16,755 nucleotides of DNA, from positions 1 through 16,755 of the forward strand of contig JAQSXD010000024.1 in assembly GCA_029266295.1 (NCBI GenBank), written 5' to 3'. Each line of letters begins with the position of its first letter. Position 1 is the first letter of the stretch. The position numbers were made by a program, and so were the translations under genes. The DNA comes from Bacillota bacterium. Lineage in GTDB: Bacteria > Bacillota > Clostridia > Peptostreptococcales > Anaerovoracaceae. Under the pieces are notes generated by a model. It worked only from the letters and a program-made list of their open reading frames with translations. It searched no databases and had not been told where the DNA came from. Positions 1-7,070 of this stretch are shown one piece after another.

Positions 1-19
1 TGAGTGGAAGGGGATTCCT

Positions 20-121
20 TCATTTTCTCGTCCGTATTTCATAGTATGCGTACATGATAACGCCGATGATGAACGCAATAAACAAACCGCCGATAAACCA
101 ATCAACCATATTGATCACCAT
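20..121 (-). CDS. 33-residue single-span membrane protein, possible transporter accessory peptide
   Basis: A short frame of 33 residues starts at ATG 119-121 and stops with TGA at 20-22. The protein begins MVINMVDWF, has one hydrophobic span (about residues 8-26, ending in a Tyr pair) and a basic tail ending RTRK, so an N-out/C-in single-pass topology is expected. A purine-rich site (AGAGGGGTG) lies about 8 bases before the ATG; a second in-frame ATG at 107-109 is less well placed. It lies 105 bases downstream of an OFA-type MFS gene on the same strand. Small one-helix subunits are known next to several transporter families (for example MetS-type subunits of NSS transporters), so an accessory role is inferred from size and position only. 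It could instead belong to a gene beyond the window edge. Confidence 0.6.
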   Translation of the reverse strand: MVINMVDWFIGGLFIAFIIGVIMYAYYEIRTRK

Positions 122-226
122 TCCCTTTCACCCCTCTTATGCTATATTTTATGTCAGGGTTCGGCCGATCGTTCCTGCCAATTGATTCAACGCCCAAGAT
201 ATTTATTGACGGTACTCGAATGCATG

Positions 227-1480
227 TTATTGTCTTCCAATACAGGTATCATCTATGTGATATGCCAAACCAAAAGAAACGACTGTAACAGCTAACAGGA
301 TGACATAGGCCCTGTCAAAGGAACCTGTTAGATTCAACGTGATTCCAATAATTGCAAATGAGGTGACCCGAATAAATCCGACCACTGTATTTACGACCCT
401 GGAGGCAGAGGCATAATCATACCTTCCAAAGACCTGCGCAAGCATAGATGGTTGTATGTTTCCAATACCGCCGATTCCGATCCCTGCCAGCACGCAGCCC
501 AGAACCGTTCCCGTCATGCTGTTTTTTGTCAAAATCAACACGATAATAGCGATGATATACCAGATGCAAAAAAGTTTTGTTGCGATTTTTGTTGTAGTCT
601 TAACGTCAACAATTCCCCACAATACGCTTCCGACCACTCCCGAAACTGCTGCAAGGGAAAGCATTCCCAGTGAGAAGTTCTGGTCATAGCCAAGACTCAT
701 GAGCCTAGGGACCATCTGGCTTACAAGACCTACTGTGACCAAAAATATCAACCCGTAGCAAAACGACATGATCCATACGGTTTTATTCTTTAGAAGTCTG
801 CCCGTTGTCCACTGAGATTGATAGCCGGTCTGCGCTTTCAAATGATCTTCCATCTCTTGCTTAGAGATGGAAGAATCTCCATCGGGAGGCAGACCCACCT
901 CCTCCGGGGTATTCTTAATCCAGAACACACAAATTACGGCGAAAAGGATCAAGACAACTCCGATGATGTTGAATGTGCTTCCAATACCCAGTTTCGCAAT
1001 TAGTACTGCTATTACAGGTACATATACCGCAGTTGCAAGAGGGAGTCCGATGGATCCCCAGCCAAGAGCATACCCTCTCCTTTTCGGAAACCAGCTGGCG
1101 ATGAGGGCGCTGTTGGCCACTACGCCAAAGCCGTTTCCAAAGCAATAGATCAATGAAAGACAGACTGTATAGACGATCACATTTGCTGCCGATCCATAGA
1201 TAAAGCATACGATCCCGGCTCCCAGCAAAGTTAGAATAATGGTAAATTTGGCGCCTTTTTTTGAAACGAGCTGTGAAAAAAATACCGTTCCCAGCAGACC
1301 GATCCATGCAGCCGGCGTCGTTACGGCCAGCAGGCTTCCCTGGTTCCAACCTCTTGCCTGCGCAAAAGCCGGCACCGTGACATTCAGTCCATCCGTCGTC
1401 AGTCCGCCACAGAAAAAGTACAGGATTCCCGCGGCAAAAACCATAGCCCATCCGTAGCCGAAGCCTTTTTTTCTTTCCAT
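227..1480 (-). CDS. MFS transporter, oxalate/formate antiporter (OFA)-like
   Basis: A 417-residue polytopic protein with about 12 hydrophobic spans and a hydrophilic central loop near residues 190-230, as in the major facilitator superfamily. The N-terminal GYGW motif, the WFPKRRGYALG segment after the fourth or fifth span and the NTPEEVGLPPDG stretch at the end of the first half are typical of OFA and monocarboxylate MFS carriers, which exchange or import small carboxylates. An AGGAGG site lies 7 bases before the ATG. The gene follows the SnoaL-like gene by only 15 bases, so it is probably the last large gene of the pta-buk transcript. The substrate is unknown; a carboxylate used or released by the acyl-phosphate pathway is a reasonable inference. 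Confidence 0.8.
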   Translation of the reverse strand: MERKKGFGYGWAMVFAAGILYFFCGGLTTDGLNVTVPAFAQARGWNQGSLLAVTTPAAWIGLLGTVFFSQLVSKKGAKFTIILTLLGAGIVCFIYGSAANVIVYTVCLSLIYCFGNGFGVVANSALIASWFPKRRGYALGWGSIGLPLATAVYVPVIAVLIAKLGIGSTFNIIGVVLILFAVICVFWIKNTPEEVGLPPDGDSSISKQEMEDHLKAQTGYQSQWTTGRLLKNKTVWIMSFCYGLIFLVTVGLVSQMVPRLMSLGYDQNFSLGMLSLAAVSGVVGSVLWGIVDVKTTTKIATKLFCIWYIIAIIVLILTKNSMTGTVLGCVLAGIGIGGIGNIQPSMLAQVFGRYDYASASRVVNTVVGFIRVTSFAIIGITLNLTGSFDRAYVILLAVTVVSFGLAYHIDDTCIGRQ

Positions 1481-1495
1481 TTCGTCCTCCTGTTA

Positions 1496-1870
1496 TTAAA
1501 AAAATGCTTCCGCATCTGCCAGCTGCTCCGGGCCTAAACGCTGAATGCAGTCCCAGTGTTCCGCCAGCTTGCCATCCTCAAGACGATAAACATCAAAGAC
1601 AATATTTTCTACCTCTCCCTCTCTGAGTACCGCATGATTATGGCAGATTACGTTGCTCCCGTCCTCGTAGCAGTGCTTTACAATCAGTTTTAACTCCGGA
1701 AAGGCAGCAAAGAAGCGGTTTTGAGCAAAGTCCGCAAATCCTGCCCTTCCCTGGGCTACAGTGGGATTATGCTGGATATAGCCCTCCTTCATATACAGTT
1801 CTAACTCGGATAGATTTTTTCGATTGAAGCATTCTTCTATAAATTTTATAACGATTTCCTTGTTGCTCAT
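1496..1870 (-). CDS. SnoaL-like / NTF2-fold protein
   Basis: A 124-residue protein with the NTF2/SnoaL cone-shaped fold pattern: an N-terminal helix (IVIKFIEECFNRKN), then YIQHNPTVAQGRAGF, FFAAFPELKLIV and a C-terminal DVYRLEDGKLAEHWD strand. The HNP...GR and EHWD segments match the family often named predicted SnoaL-like aldol-condensation enzymes or polyketide cyclase-like proteins, and line the pocket in relatives. The start was set at ATG 1868-1870 because GGGAGAT lies just before it; a frame running 30 bases further upstream would overlap the hydrolase gene and has no such site. It sits 13 bases after the hydrolase. The substrate cannot be told; this fold covers isomerases, dehydratases, cyclases and non-enzymes. 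Confidence 0.75.
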   Translation of the reverse strand: MSNKEIVIKFIEECFNRKNLSELELYMKEGYIQHNPTVAQGRAGFADFAQNRFFAAFPELKLIVKHCYEDGSNVICHNHAVLREGEVENIVFDVYRLEDGKLAEHWDCIQRLGPEQLADAEAFF

Positions 1871-1883
1871 TATTATCTCCCTA

Positions 1884-2774
1884 TTATCTTTGAACCCCAC
1901 TCAGCCATTCCAATGCGACTGCAATCCACGCGGGGTCCACTAACGGCTCTCCATGGATACCCTTCTCCAAAAGATGCAGCTTGCATGGCACTCCCAGCGC
2001 TTTCAGTCTTCGCTCCAGGCGTAATGAGCTTTCAACCTCTATGACCCCGTCATCCCGTGAATGCCAGATAAAAGTAGGCGGAAGATTCTCATCAAGCCGA
2101 TGAATGATATTAAGGGCTTCGAGCTGCTCCTCATCCGGATCAGCTGTGCCGAAAATTTTCTTCTTTGCCAGGCGATGAAGATCGATTTTCAAATCTCCCT
2201 CCCCCGTACTCCAGTCCTGATTCAGGTATCGGAAATCTGTAAGGGGGTAGGATAGAAGGATTGCATCAGGCCTTAGCAAGACCGGTTCACTCATAGCAAC
2301 GTTTGATTGTTTCTCCACAGCAGCGACCTCAGCCCCGCCACTGTAGACTTCGGCGCAGTATTGAAGTGCCAGATGTCCCCCGGCGGAAAAACCTGCCAGC
2401 AGAATGCGTTGTGGATCCGCCCCCCATTGTTTTCCTTTCTCGTGAAGGATGCGGAACGCCTCCTTCAATTCCAAAACCGGTTTAAAAGGCTGCCCTGTTC
2501 GGTATCGAGCCTGTTCCATGATGGAATAATAGAGGATAAAGGGAACAAAACCTTCTTCGGCAAACCGGCGCGCCACGGGCTCTGCTTCCTGTTCCGCAAT
2601 ACAGAGATATCCTCCTCCCGGGCAGATGATTACTGCCGGTCGTAGCTGATCCTCTTTATCCGGGGAAGCTCCCTCTACAGGATATCCCTCAATAGGGTAC
2701 CCCTCAGCGGGATACCCCTTGAGATAAACCTCACCGGACCCGTTTCCGAGAGGGATTCTTAAAACATGATCCAT
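1884..2774 (-). CDS. Alpha/beta hydrolase (esterase / acetyl-xylan-esterase-like)
   Basis: A 296-residue cytoplasmic hydrolase. Numbered from the chosen start, an oxyanion-hole motif CPGGGY lies near residues 51-56, the nucleophile elbow is GFSAGG with Ser130, a probable catalytic Asp is in HSRDDGV near 241-242, and His274 is in EKGIHG. This is the BD-FAE/esterase layout (HGG-type oxyanion hole, GxSxG). I chose ATG 2772-2774, which has AGGTGG 11 bases ahead; an in-frame GTG at 2787-2789 lies inside that site. The protein has an unusual N-terminal insert in which GYPxE is repeated three times (see the repeat entry). It follows the MFS gene by 38 bases and precedes the SnoaL-like gene by 13. 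It may cleave or trim an esterified compound brought in by the flanking transporters; this is inference. Confidence 0.8.
   Translation of the reverse strand: MDHVLRIPLGNGSGEVYLKGYPAEGYPIEGYPVEGASPDKEDQLRPAVIICPGGGYLCIAEQEAEPVARRFAEEGFVPFILYYSIMEQARYRTGQPFKPVLELKEAFRILHEKGKQWGADPQRILLAGFSAGGHLALQYCAEVYSGGAEVAAVEKQSNVAMSEPVLLRPDAILLSYPLTDFRYLNQDWSTGEGDLKIDLHRLAKKKIFGTADPDEEQLEALNIIHRLDENLPPTFIWHSRDDGVIEVESSLRLERRLKALGVPCKLHLLEKGIHGEPLVDPAWIAVALEWLSGVQR
2673..2717 (-). repeat. Three 15-base tandem units inside the hydrolase gene
   Basis: Three imperfect direct repeats of 15 bases (2673-2687, 2688-2702, 2703-2717) keep the reading frame and encode GYPVE, GYPIE and GYPAE in succession on the minus strand. 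They lie between the first strand and the CPGGGY motif of the hydrolase, a surface loop in the family. They look like a slippage expansion in an exposed loop. Confidence 0.75.
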
Positions 2775-2812
2775 AAATGCACTTACCACCTGTAAATACC
2801 TATAACAGACTG

Positions 2813-3979
2813 TCAGCTGCCTGCTTTCTCAGTTTTCTGTTTCTTCGTCCCCAGAGAAAGCAGAATGGAAATGATTACGCCTACCGCAAGAGCGACAGAG
2901 CAGCAGAAGAAAATGAATTGCCCATCAGGATTGTTAAACCCTTTTCCCACCGCAATCAAGATGGTGGGAGAAACCGCCGTACCAACATTGACAGCTGTCA
3001 TATACAGACCGTTTGCGAATACAGCAGCTGCTGGTGGCGCTGCCTTCGTAACCTTTGATGTTCCGTAAGGCATCAAGAGTCCAAATCCTAACCCGATAAA
3101 CACCGCTGAAATAACGATCATCGAGAAACTTCCCGCTATGGAAAGGAGATAATATCCGACTACATTCACCACCAGAATGAAAGGCAGTGCCGCCTTCCCG
3201 AGTCTCCTGACGAATTGGGCATAGAAGATACCTGCGATCATCGATACCGCCGTCATTACCATGGTTGCTAGACCTGTAGATGCCGCATTGCCAAGTCCCT
3301 TGCTGTCTACCACGAAGGCAAGATATCCAAAGAAGGCATAATAGATAATTGCATAAATAAAAATTGCACCGCATACAAACATCATTTTGCGGTTTACCAT
3401 GCCGCCCTGTCCCTTCTGTTTTTCAATTTTGGGAGGTTCCGGCATTTTGGATGCAACAAGAATCAGTGTGATCACCGCAAAGGCATAGATCAGGAAGGAT
3501 AGTCTCCAATTGATCGTCGCCAATACACCCGCAAGGATACTTGTAATAATATTACCCAGTGCAACTGCCGTGCTCTGGTATCCGATCATCTTTTCTCTCT
3601 CCTCACCCTGGAAGAAATCCGCAATCAAGCCTGCGGCAAAGGGAAGAAACAGACCTGTCCCAACGCCAAGAAGGGCTCTGAAGAAGAGAACCATATTGAA
3701 GGTCGGCGCAAACATAGGCCCAAGACCTCCAATGATATAGAAGATAAAACCGATATATAGAATCGTCTTCTTCTTCATGAAATTCGCCAGGATGCCGGAG
3801 ATGAATCCAAAGGGAATCGCCATTACAGAAGCCAGAATAACCATGTTCATCAGTGTTCCCTGGTTTACTTCAGGAAAGGCTTTGCCGATTTCGGCAAGGG
3901 CGGGGGAAATGGTGAGCCTCAGCATCAGCAGAAATGAAATCGATAGGATTGCAAGTTTTAGCGTTTTGTTGCTTTTCAT
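2813..3979 (-). CDS. MFS transporter, DHA1-like
   Basis: A 388-residue membrane protein with about 12 hydrophobic spans, two six-helix halves and a central hydrophilic linker rich in Lys and Glu (MPEPPKIEKQKGQGG) near residues 180-196. The FRALLGVGTGLFLPFAAGLIADFF segment is the conserved helix 4-5 region of drug:H+ antiporter-like MFS proteins. AGGAGG lies 6 bases before the ATG. It follows acpS by 45 bases with no visible terminator. It differs clearly from the OFA-type carrier further downstream, so the same transcript encodes two unrelated MFS carriers, perhaps one for uptake and one for efflux or exchange. The substrate is unknown. Confidence 0.8.
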   Translation of the reverse strand: MKSNKTLKLAILSISFLLMLRLTISPALAEIGKAFPEVNQGTLMNMVILASVMAIPFGFISGILANFMKKKTILYIGFIFYIIGGLGPMFAPTFNMVLFFRALLGVGTGLFLPFAAGLIADFFQGEEREKMIGYQSTAVALGNIITSILAGVLATINWRLSFLIYAFAVITLILVASKMPEPPKIEKQKGQGGMVNRKMMFVCGAIFIYAIIYYAFFGYLAFVVDSKGLGNAASTGLATMVMTAVSMIAGIFYAQFVRRLGKAALPFILVVNVVGYYLLSIAGSFSMIVISAVFIGLGFGLLMPYGTSKVTKAAPPAAAVFANGLYMTAVNVGTAVSPTILIAVGKGFNNPDGQFIFFCCSVALAVGVIISILLSLGTKKQKTEKAGS

Positions 3980-4024
3980 TTTTTCCTCCTCATATTGTCT
4001 TACTATTAAACAGGTATAAGCTTA

Positions 4025-4408
4025 TTATTTTTGGCTGTCAGTTTGGGCTGCAGCAAAGGCGGCTACATACTCATCCTCATGGGACAATGACACTTCTATG
4101 GAAACGATCCCCCTCTCTTCCGCGTATTTTTTCAGATTGCCCCGAAGTGCAACGGTTGGATAACCGATCTCGGAGGTGCGTATTTCGATCTCCTTTAGAC
4201 GCACACCGTTGCTATTGATTTTTAGGCACTTGAAAACTGCCTCCTTGCATGCGAATCTGGATGTGAGAAATCTTGCCGGATCCCGGCTCCGTCTCGCCTC
4301 CGCAAGCTCGCCCTCCGTAAAGGTCCTGCATACAAACGGATCTTCAAATGCCAGGGATTGATTTAACCGGCTCATGGTTATGATATCTACGCCAATACCG
4401 GCGATCAT
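4025..4408 (-). CDS. acpS: Holo-[acyl-carrier-protein] synthase (4'-phosphopantetheinyl transferase)
   Basis: AcpS moves 4'-phosphopantetheine from CoA to the serine of apo-ACP. The 127-residue size is typical. The family signatures are present: GIGVDI at 4-9 with the Mg-binding Asp8, RFACKEAVFK at 51-60 with Glu56 as second metal ligand, and a C-terminal SLSHEDEYVAAFA strand. The FACKEA cysteine replaces the more usual Ala (FAAKEA) but is not a catalytic position. Its ATG overlaps the buk stop by four bases (ATGA), so it is translationally coupled to buk. Linkage of acpS to an acyl-phosphate pathway is unusual; it may be the housekeeping copy or may serve a carrier protein linked to this operon. 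Confidence 0.88.
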   Translation of the reverse strand: MIAGIGVDIITMSRLNQSLAFEDPFVCRTFTEGELAEARRSRDPARFLTSRFACKEAVFKCLKINSNGVRLKEIEIRTSEIGYPTVALRGNLKKYAEERGIVSIEVSLSHEDEYVAAFAAAQTDSQK

Positions 4409-5520
4409 TTTTCAAAACCCTGCCACACGGGGATTCCGGTGTAGGAAAGAGGCTTTTCCAAGCCGGTGAGCACCCGGATTGCCCCGCTTGCCAACGCTTC
4501 CATCTCAAATTCCCCCGGCATTGCCGTTACCTTGGCAATGAAGGAAACAGCCGCTGTGATCTCCTCCACCAAATGCTCGTTGTAGGAAATTCCTCCCGTT
4601 AGGATGATGCCGTCCACATCACCTTTCAGAACCGCTGCCATGCTGCCGACGGCTTTCACGATCTGATAAATCATGCCGTCGAAGATCAGCTCCGCATAGG
4701 GATCCCCGGCTTCGATCATTTTCACGATGGAAAGGACATCCGCCGTATTCAGATGATCTACCAGACCGCCGGTCTTTGTGGTTTTGTCAAGCATTTCCTT
4801 CTCGGTGTATTCACCGGAGAAGCACATTTTTACGATAGAATGAACGGGTATGGATCCGCATCTTGTGGGTGCCATAGGCCCGTCTCCGTTTGCTACGTCA
4901 TTGGAATCCACCATTTTCCCTCTTCTGTGGGCTGTTACAGACACCCCTCCGCCAATATGGGCGATGATCAGGTTGAGATCCTCATAATTCTTCCCGATGG
5001 ATTGGGCATATCTCAGTCCGATCTCCTTCTGGTTCAGTGCATGGACCCGGCTTTCTCTCGTGACATTCTTTAAGCCGGTAACTCTGGCCAGCAGCTGAAA
5101 CTCATCTACATCCGGCGGATTCACTACAAAGGCTGGTTTTCCGTACAGCGTCGCAAAAGAATGAGCCAACTGACTTCCCAGCATGGCAGGATGCTTGATG
5201 GTAAAGCCCGCTCTGGCGTGCTCCAACAGCTTCTCGTTAATCACATATGTACCGCCTTCCAGGGCAACCAGTCCGCCACCTCTGCCGGAGAAGGCGTCCA
5301 CCTCCCGCAGGTCGATTTCATGTTCACCAAGAACCTTCAGTATGTTCTCTCTCCGATAATCAAACTGATCGTTGATCTCAGGGAAGGTTTTCAACACCCC
5401 AGCTTCATGGGCGATATTAGCGGAAAATAGTTCCTCCGCGCCTTGGAACAAGGCCACCTTGGTGGATGTGGATCCGGGGTTGATCGTCAGAATCTTTAAT
5501 TCGTCTCCCATGGTTTTCAT
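4405..5520 (-). CDS. buk: Butyrate kinase
   Basis: Butyrate kinase (acyl phosphate + ADP to carboxylate + ATP) of the ASKHA fold, 371 residues, close to the usual 355-360. Motifs: NPGSTSTK at 14-21 (phosphate 1), FSGRGGG near 78-83, NPPDVDEF near 134-141, AHIGGGVSV at 187-195 (phosphate 2), NGDGPMAPTRCG near 211-222 where relatives have GDGPFSPERSG, and ILTGGISYN (adenosine motif) in the C-terminal third. The ATG at 5518-5520 has AAAGGTG six bases ahead; a second Met four codons in is possible. It lies 82 bases after pta across a repeated purine-rich spacer and overlaps acpS. It gives substrate-level ATP from butyryl- or related acyl-phosphate; branched or aromatic acids cannot be excluded. 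Confidence 0.92.
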   Translation of the reverse strand: MKTMGDELKILTINPGSTSTKVALFQGAEELFSANIAHEAGVLKTFPEINDQFDYRRENILKVLGEHEIDLREVDAFSGRGGGLVALEGGTYVINEKLLEHARAGFTIKHPAMLGSQLAHSFATLYGKPAFVVNPPDVDEFQLLARVTGLKNVTRESRVHALNQKEIGLRYAQSIGKNYEDLNLIIAHIGGGVSVTAHRRGKMVDSNDVANGDGPMAPTRCGSIPVHSIVKMCFSGEYTEKEMLDKTTKTGGLVDHLNTADVLSIVKMIEAGDPYAELIFDGMIYQIVKAVGSMAAVLKGDVDGIILTGGISYNEHLVEEITAAVSFIAKVTAMPGEFEMEALASGAIRVLTGLEKPLSYTGIPVWQGFEK

Positions 5521-5539
5521 TCAAAACACCTTTCTTCCT

Positions 5540-5603
5540 TTTCTTATCTTTCTTATCTTATCTTTCGTTTCTTAATCTTTCGTTTCTTATCTTTCGTTTT
5601 TTT
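5540..5603 (-). repeat. Low-complexity tandem repeats in the pta-buk spacer
   Basis: Read on the plus strand, TTTCTTATC occurs twice in tandem (5540-5548, 5549-5557) followed by TTATC, and ATCTTTCGTTTCTTA occurs twice in perfect tandem (5560-5574, 5575-5589) with a third partial copy to about 5599. In the mRNA this is an almost pure purine, unstructured stretch rich in GAAAGAUAAGAA, ending shortly before the buk ribosome binding site. It has no inverted repeat, so it is not a terminator. Confidence 0.8.
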
Positions 5604-6601
5604 CATCTTCCTGCTTTCAGAACAAGCATCACGAGATTTCCTACAATTTCATCCACCGGGGCACTTCTGGAAAAATCCGTAACGGGCTTCGAAAAGCCTT
5701 GCAGCAGCGGGCCATGAGCCAAGGCCTTTCCAAAGGTCTGGATCAGCTTGACCCCGATATTCCCCGCATTGAGATCGGGAAATACAATAATGTTGGCCTT
5801 TCCCGCAACCCTGCTTTCTCGCCTTACCTTTCTTGCCGCCACATTCGGATTGATTGCAGCATCAAGCTGAAATTCTCCGTCGATGTCGAGATCGGGTCGC
5901 TTTGCATTCGCAATTTTTACGGCCTCGACCACTTTTTCGGTTATTTCATGCTGCCCGCTTCCGTCAGTCGAGAAGCAGATCAGCGCCACCTTCGGATCCC
6001 ATCCCAGCAGATTTTTAATCGTGTCAGCAGATGCGCATGCAATATCCGCAAGCTCACCGGCATTGGGATTCTGGCACACAGCACAGTCTGTAATTCCCAG
6101 AAGGTTTCCGTTTGGCCCTTCAAAGCCGGGGGCTTCCACGATACCCACGCTGGAAATGGTTTCTATTCCCTCCTGCATACCGATCATCATCTGGCTGGCT
6201 AGGATCACCTCCCCAGTTGTATAAGTATTTCCTGCCGCAAGGCAATCTGCCTCGCCGACTTTCACGCAAGCCGCAGCAAAATAAAGCGGATCCTTAGACT
6301 TTCTGATCAGCGTCTTTTCCGTCAAGTCTCCGCTCAGGGCCAGATATTTTTTCACGATTTCAGCTGCGGTCTCCTCATCTGCATTGTCGATAAAGCGGAA
6401 GGCTGCCGATGGGATGCCGCTCTCTTCGGCAAAGTTACAGATAACTTCCTTTTTCCCCACTAAAATGGGGAAGGCTACTCCCAGCTCTGCCACGTTTGCG
6501 GCAGCCTGCAAAACCTTGGCATTGTCCGATTCCGGAAAGATGATCGACTTGGGATTCTGTTTCGCTTTTGCGATCAGTCCCTCCATAAAAACACTGTCCA
6601 T
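5603..6601 (-). CDS. Phosphate acyltransferase, phosphate acetyltransferase (Pta)-type
   Basis: The enzyme exchanges CoA for phosphate on an acyl-CoA. The 332-residue length and motifs follow Pta (about 325-335) rather than phosphate butyryltransferase (about 300): IIFPESDNAKVLQAA at the N-terminus, LAAGNTYTTGEVILAS near 120-136, PNAGELADIA, CFSTDGSG, DIDGEFQLDAA, VAGKANIIVFPDLNAGN, GPLLQG and the catalytic-end segment FSRSAPVDEIVG, whose Ser-Arg and Asp match the active-site SR...D of known Pta proteins. AAGGA lies 8 bases before ATG 6599-6601. It is first in the operon, with butyrate kinase next, so it probably makes the acyl-phosphate that Buk uses. Pairing of a Pta-like transferase with Buk rather than Ptb is notable. 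Confidence 0.85.
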   Translation of the reverse strand: MDSVFMEGLIAKAKQNPKSIIFPESDNAKVLQAAANVAELGVAFPILVGKKEVICNFAEESGIPSAAFRFIDNADEETAAEIVKKYLALSGDLTEKTLIRKSKDPLYFAAACVKVGEADCLAAGNTYTTGEVILASQMMIGMQEGIETISSVGIVEAPGFEGPNGNLLGITDCAVCQNPNAGELADIACASADTIKNLLGWDPKVALICFSTDGSGQHEITEKVVEAVKIANAKRPDLDIDGEFQLDAAINPNVAARKVRRESRVAGKANIIVFPDLNAGNIGVKLIQTFGKALAHGPLLQGFSKPVTDFSRSAPVDEIVGNLVMLVLKAGR

Positions 6602-6764
6602 ATTGTAATTCCTTTCTTGCTGGATGATCTTTTTTCTTTTTTCATTGTATTCTTCTTTGTTGGTTTGCTTTTTTCCTGTTTTTCTGCTTTACTGAGTTCT
6701 GATTTTTTATGCTCCCGATTCTTTAATGAATCCTGTCCATTTTGTCTTTTTTCTGCTTATCTAC

Positions 6765-6792
6765 ATTTTAACAATCTGCCGTTCATTCTCAA
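6765..6792 (-). promoter_or_regulatory. Candidate sigma-A promoter for the pta-buk operon
   Basis: On the minus strand TTGAGA (6792-6787) and TAAAAT (6770-6765) are separated by 16 bases; each differs from consensus at one position. Transcription would start near 6757 and leave a purine-rich leader of about 155 bases before pta. Position and match are seen; activity is inferred. Confidence 0.45.
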
Positions 6793-6814
6793 AATATCCA
6801 CATAGCATGACACT

Positions 6815-6835
6815 AATTCATTTTGGATATGAATT
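6815..6835. promoter_or_regulatory. Palindrome upstream of the pta promoter, possible operator
   Basis: AATTCAT (6815-6821) and ATGAATT (6829-6835) form a perfect 7-base inverted repeat with a 7-base spacer, giving a 21-base dyad whose half-sites are about 14 bases apart. It ends 23 bases upstream of the proposed -35 box, an activator-like position, and also lies between two divergent operons. A second partial dyad, ATATCCA/TGGATAT, overlaps it. No regulator gene adjoins it in the window. Confidence 0.4.
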
Positions 6836-6904
6836 GGGAAGAACATCTCCTTTATTTAATTCCACCGGATGTATATAATGAAATCAGCGCTGGAATGAAA
6901 GTGC

Positions 6905-6931
6905 CAGCCTCCTCGCCTTAAGGAGAGGCTG
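6905..6931 (+). promoter_or_regulatory. Short hairpin before the flavoprotein operon promoter
   Basis: CAGCCTC (6905-6911) and GAGGCTG (6925-6931) can pair as a 7-base GC-rich stem; T-rich sequence (TTGTTTTTCTGTTTTT) begins about 16 bases later. The T-run is too far away for a classic terminator, and the site lies upstream of the candidate -35 box, so it may be an operator or have no role. Confidence 0.25.
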
Positions 6932-6946
6932 ATGCCTTATCCATTC

Positions 6947-6974
6947 TTGTTTTTCTGTTTTTGTCATGTATACT
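6947..6974 (+). promoter_or_regulatory. Candidate promoter for the NuoG-GltD operon
   Basis: TTGTTT (6947-6952) and TATACT (6969-6974) are 16 bases apart on the plus strand; the -10 box is a five-of-six match and the -35 box is weaker. Transcription would start near 6981 and leave a leader of about 90 bases. Confidence 0.35.
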
Positions 6975-7070
6975 TTTTTCACAAATGCTTACTTATGGTG
7001 CTTTCGATCCTTTCTTTCGATGCTTTTTCTGAATTCCAAGATGAAAACTCAACAAGGAAGGTAATAAAAT

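Larger units (their letters stand above)
6602..7070. other. Divergent intergenic region between pta and the Fe-S flavoprotein operon
   Basis: This 469-base stretch holds no convincing gene. From the left it contains the purine-rich (minus-strand) leader of pta up to about 6757, the candidate pta promoter, the 6815-6835 dyad, a short inverted repeat CAGCCTC/GAGGCTG (6905-6911, 6925-6931) followed by T-rich sequence, a candidate plus-strand promoter (6947-6974), and two direct copies of TTTCGAT (7002-7008, 7015-7021) in the leader of the plus-strand operon. An open frame on the plus strand at 6617-6805 is a by-product of T-rich sequence. Confidence 0.7.

Noticed and set aside
5540..5603. CRISPR-like or terminator interpretation of the spacer repeats
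   Set aside because: Units are directly adjacent with no unique spacers, and there is no inverted repeat.
5603..6601. Call as phosphate butyryltransferase (Ptb) because of the neighbouring buk
   Set aside because: Length and the C-terminal motifs fit Pta better, so the product name was kept at phosphate acyltransferase.
6620..6757. Leader peptide or riboswitch in the pta 5' leader
   Set aside because: Only very short frames (such as MDRIH) and no stable stem-loops or known riboswitch elements are visible in the purine-rich leader.
6617..6805. Open frame of 62 codons on the plus strand, rich in Phe and Leu
   Set aside because: It arises from T-rich sequence opposite the purine-rich pta leader, has no ribosome binding site and looks like low-complexity translation.
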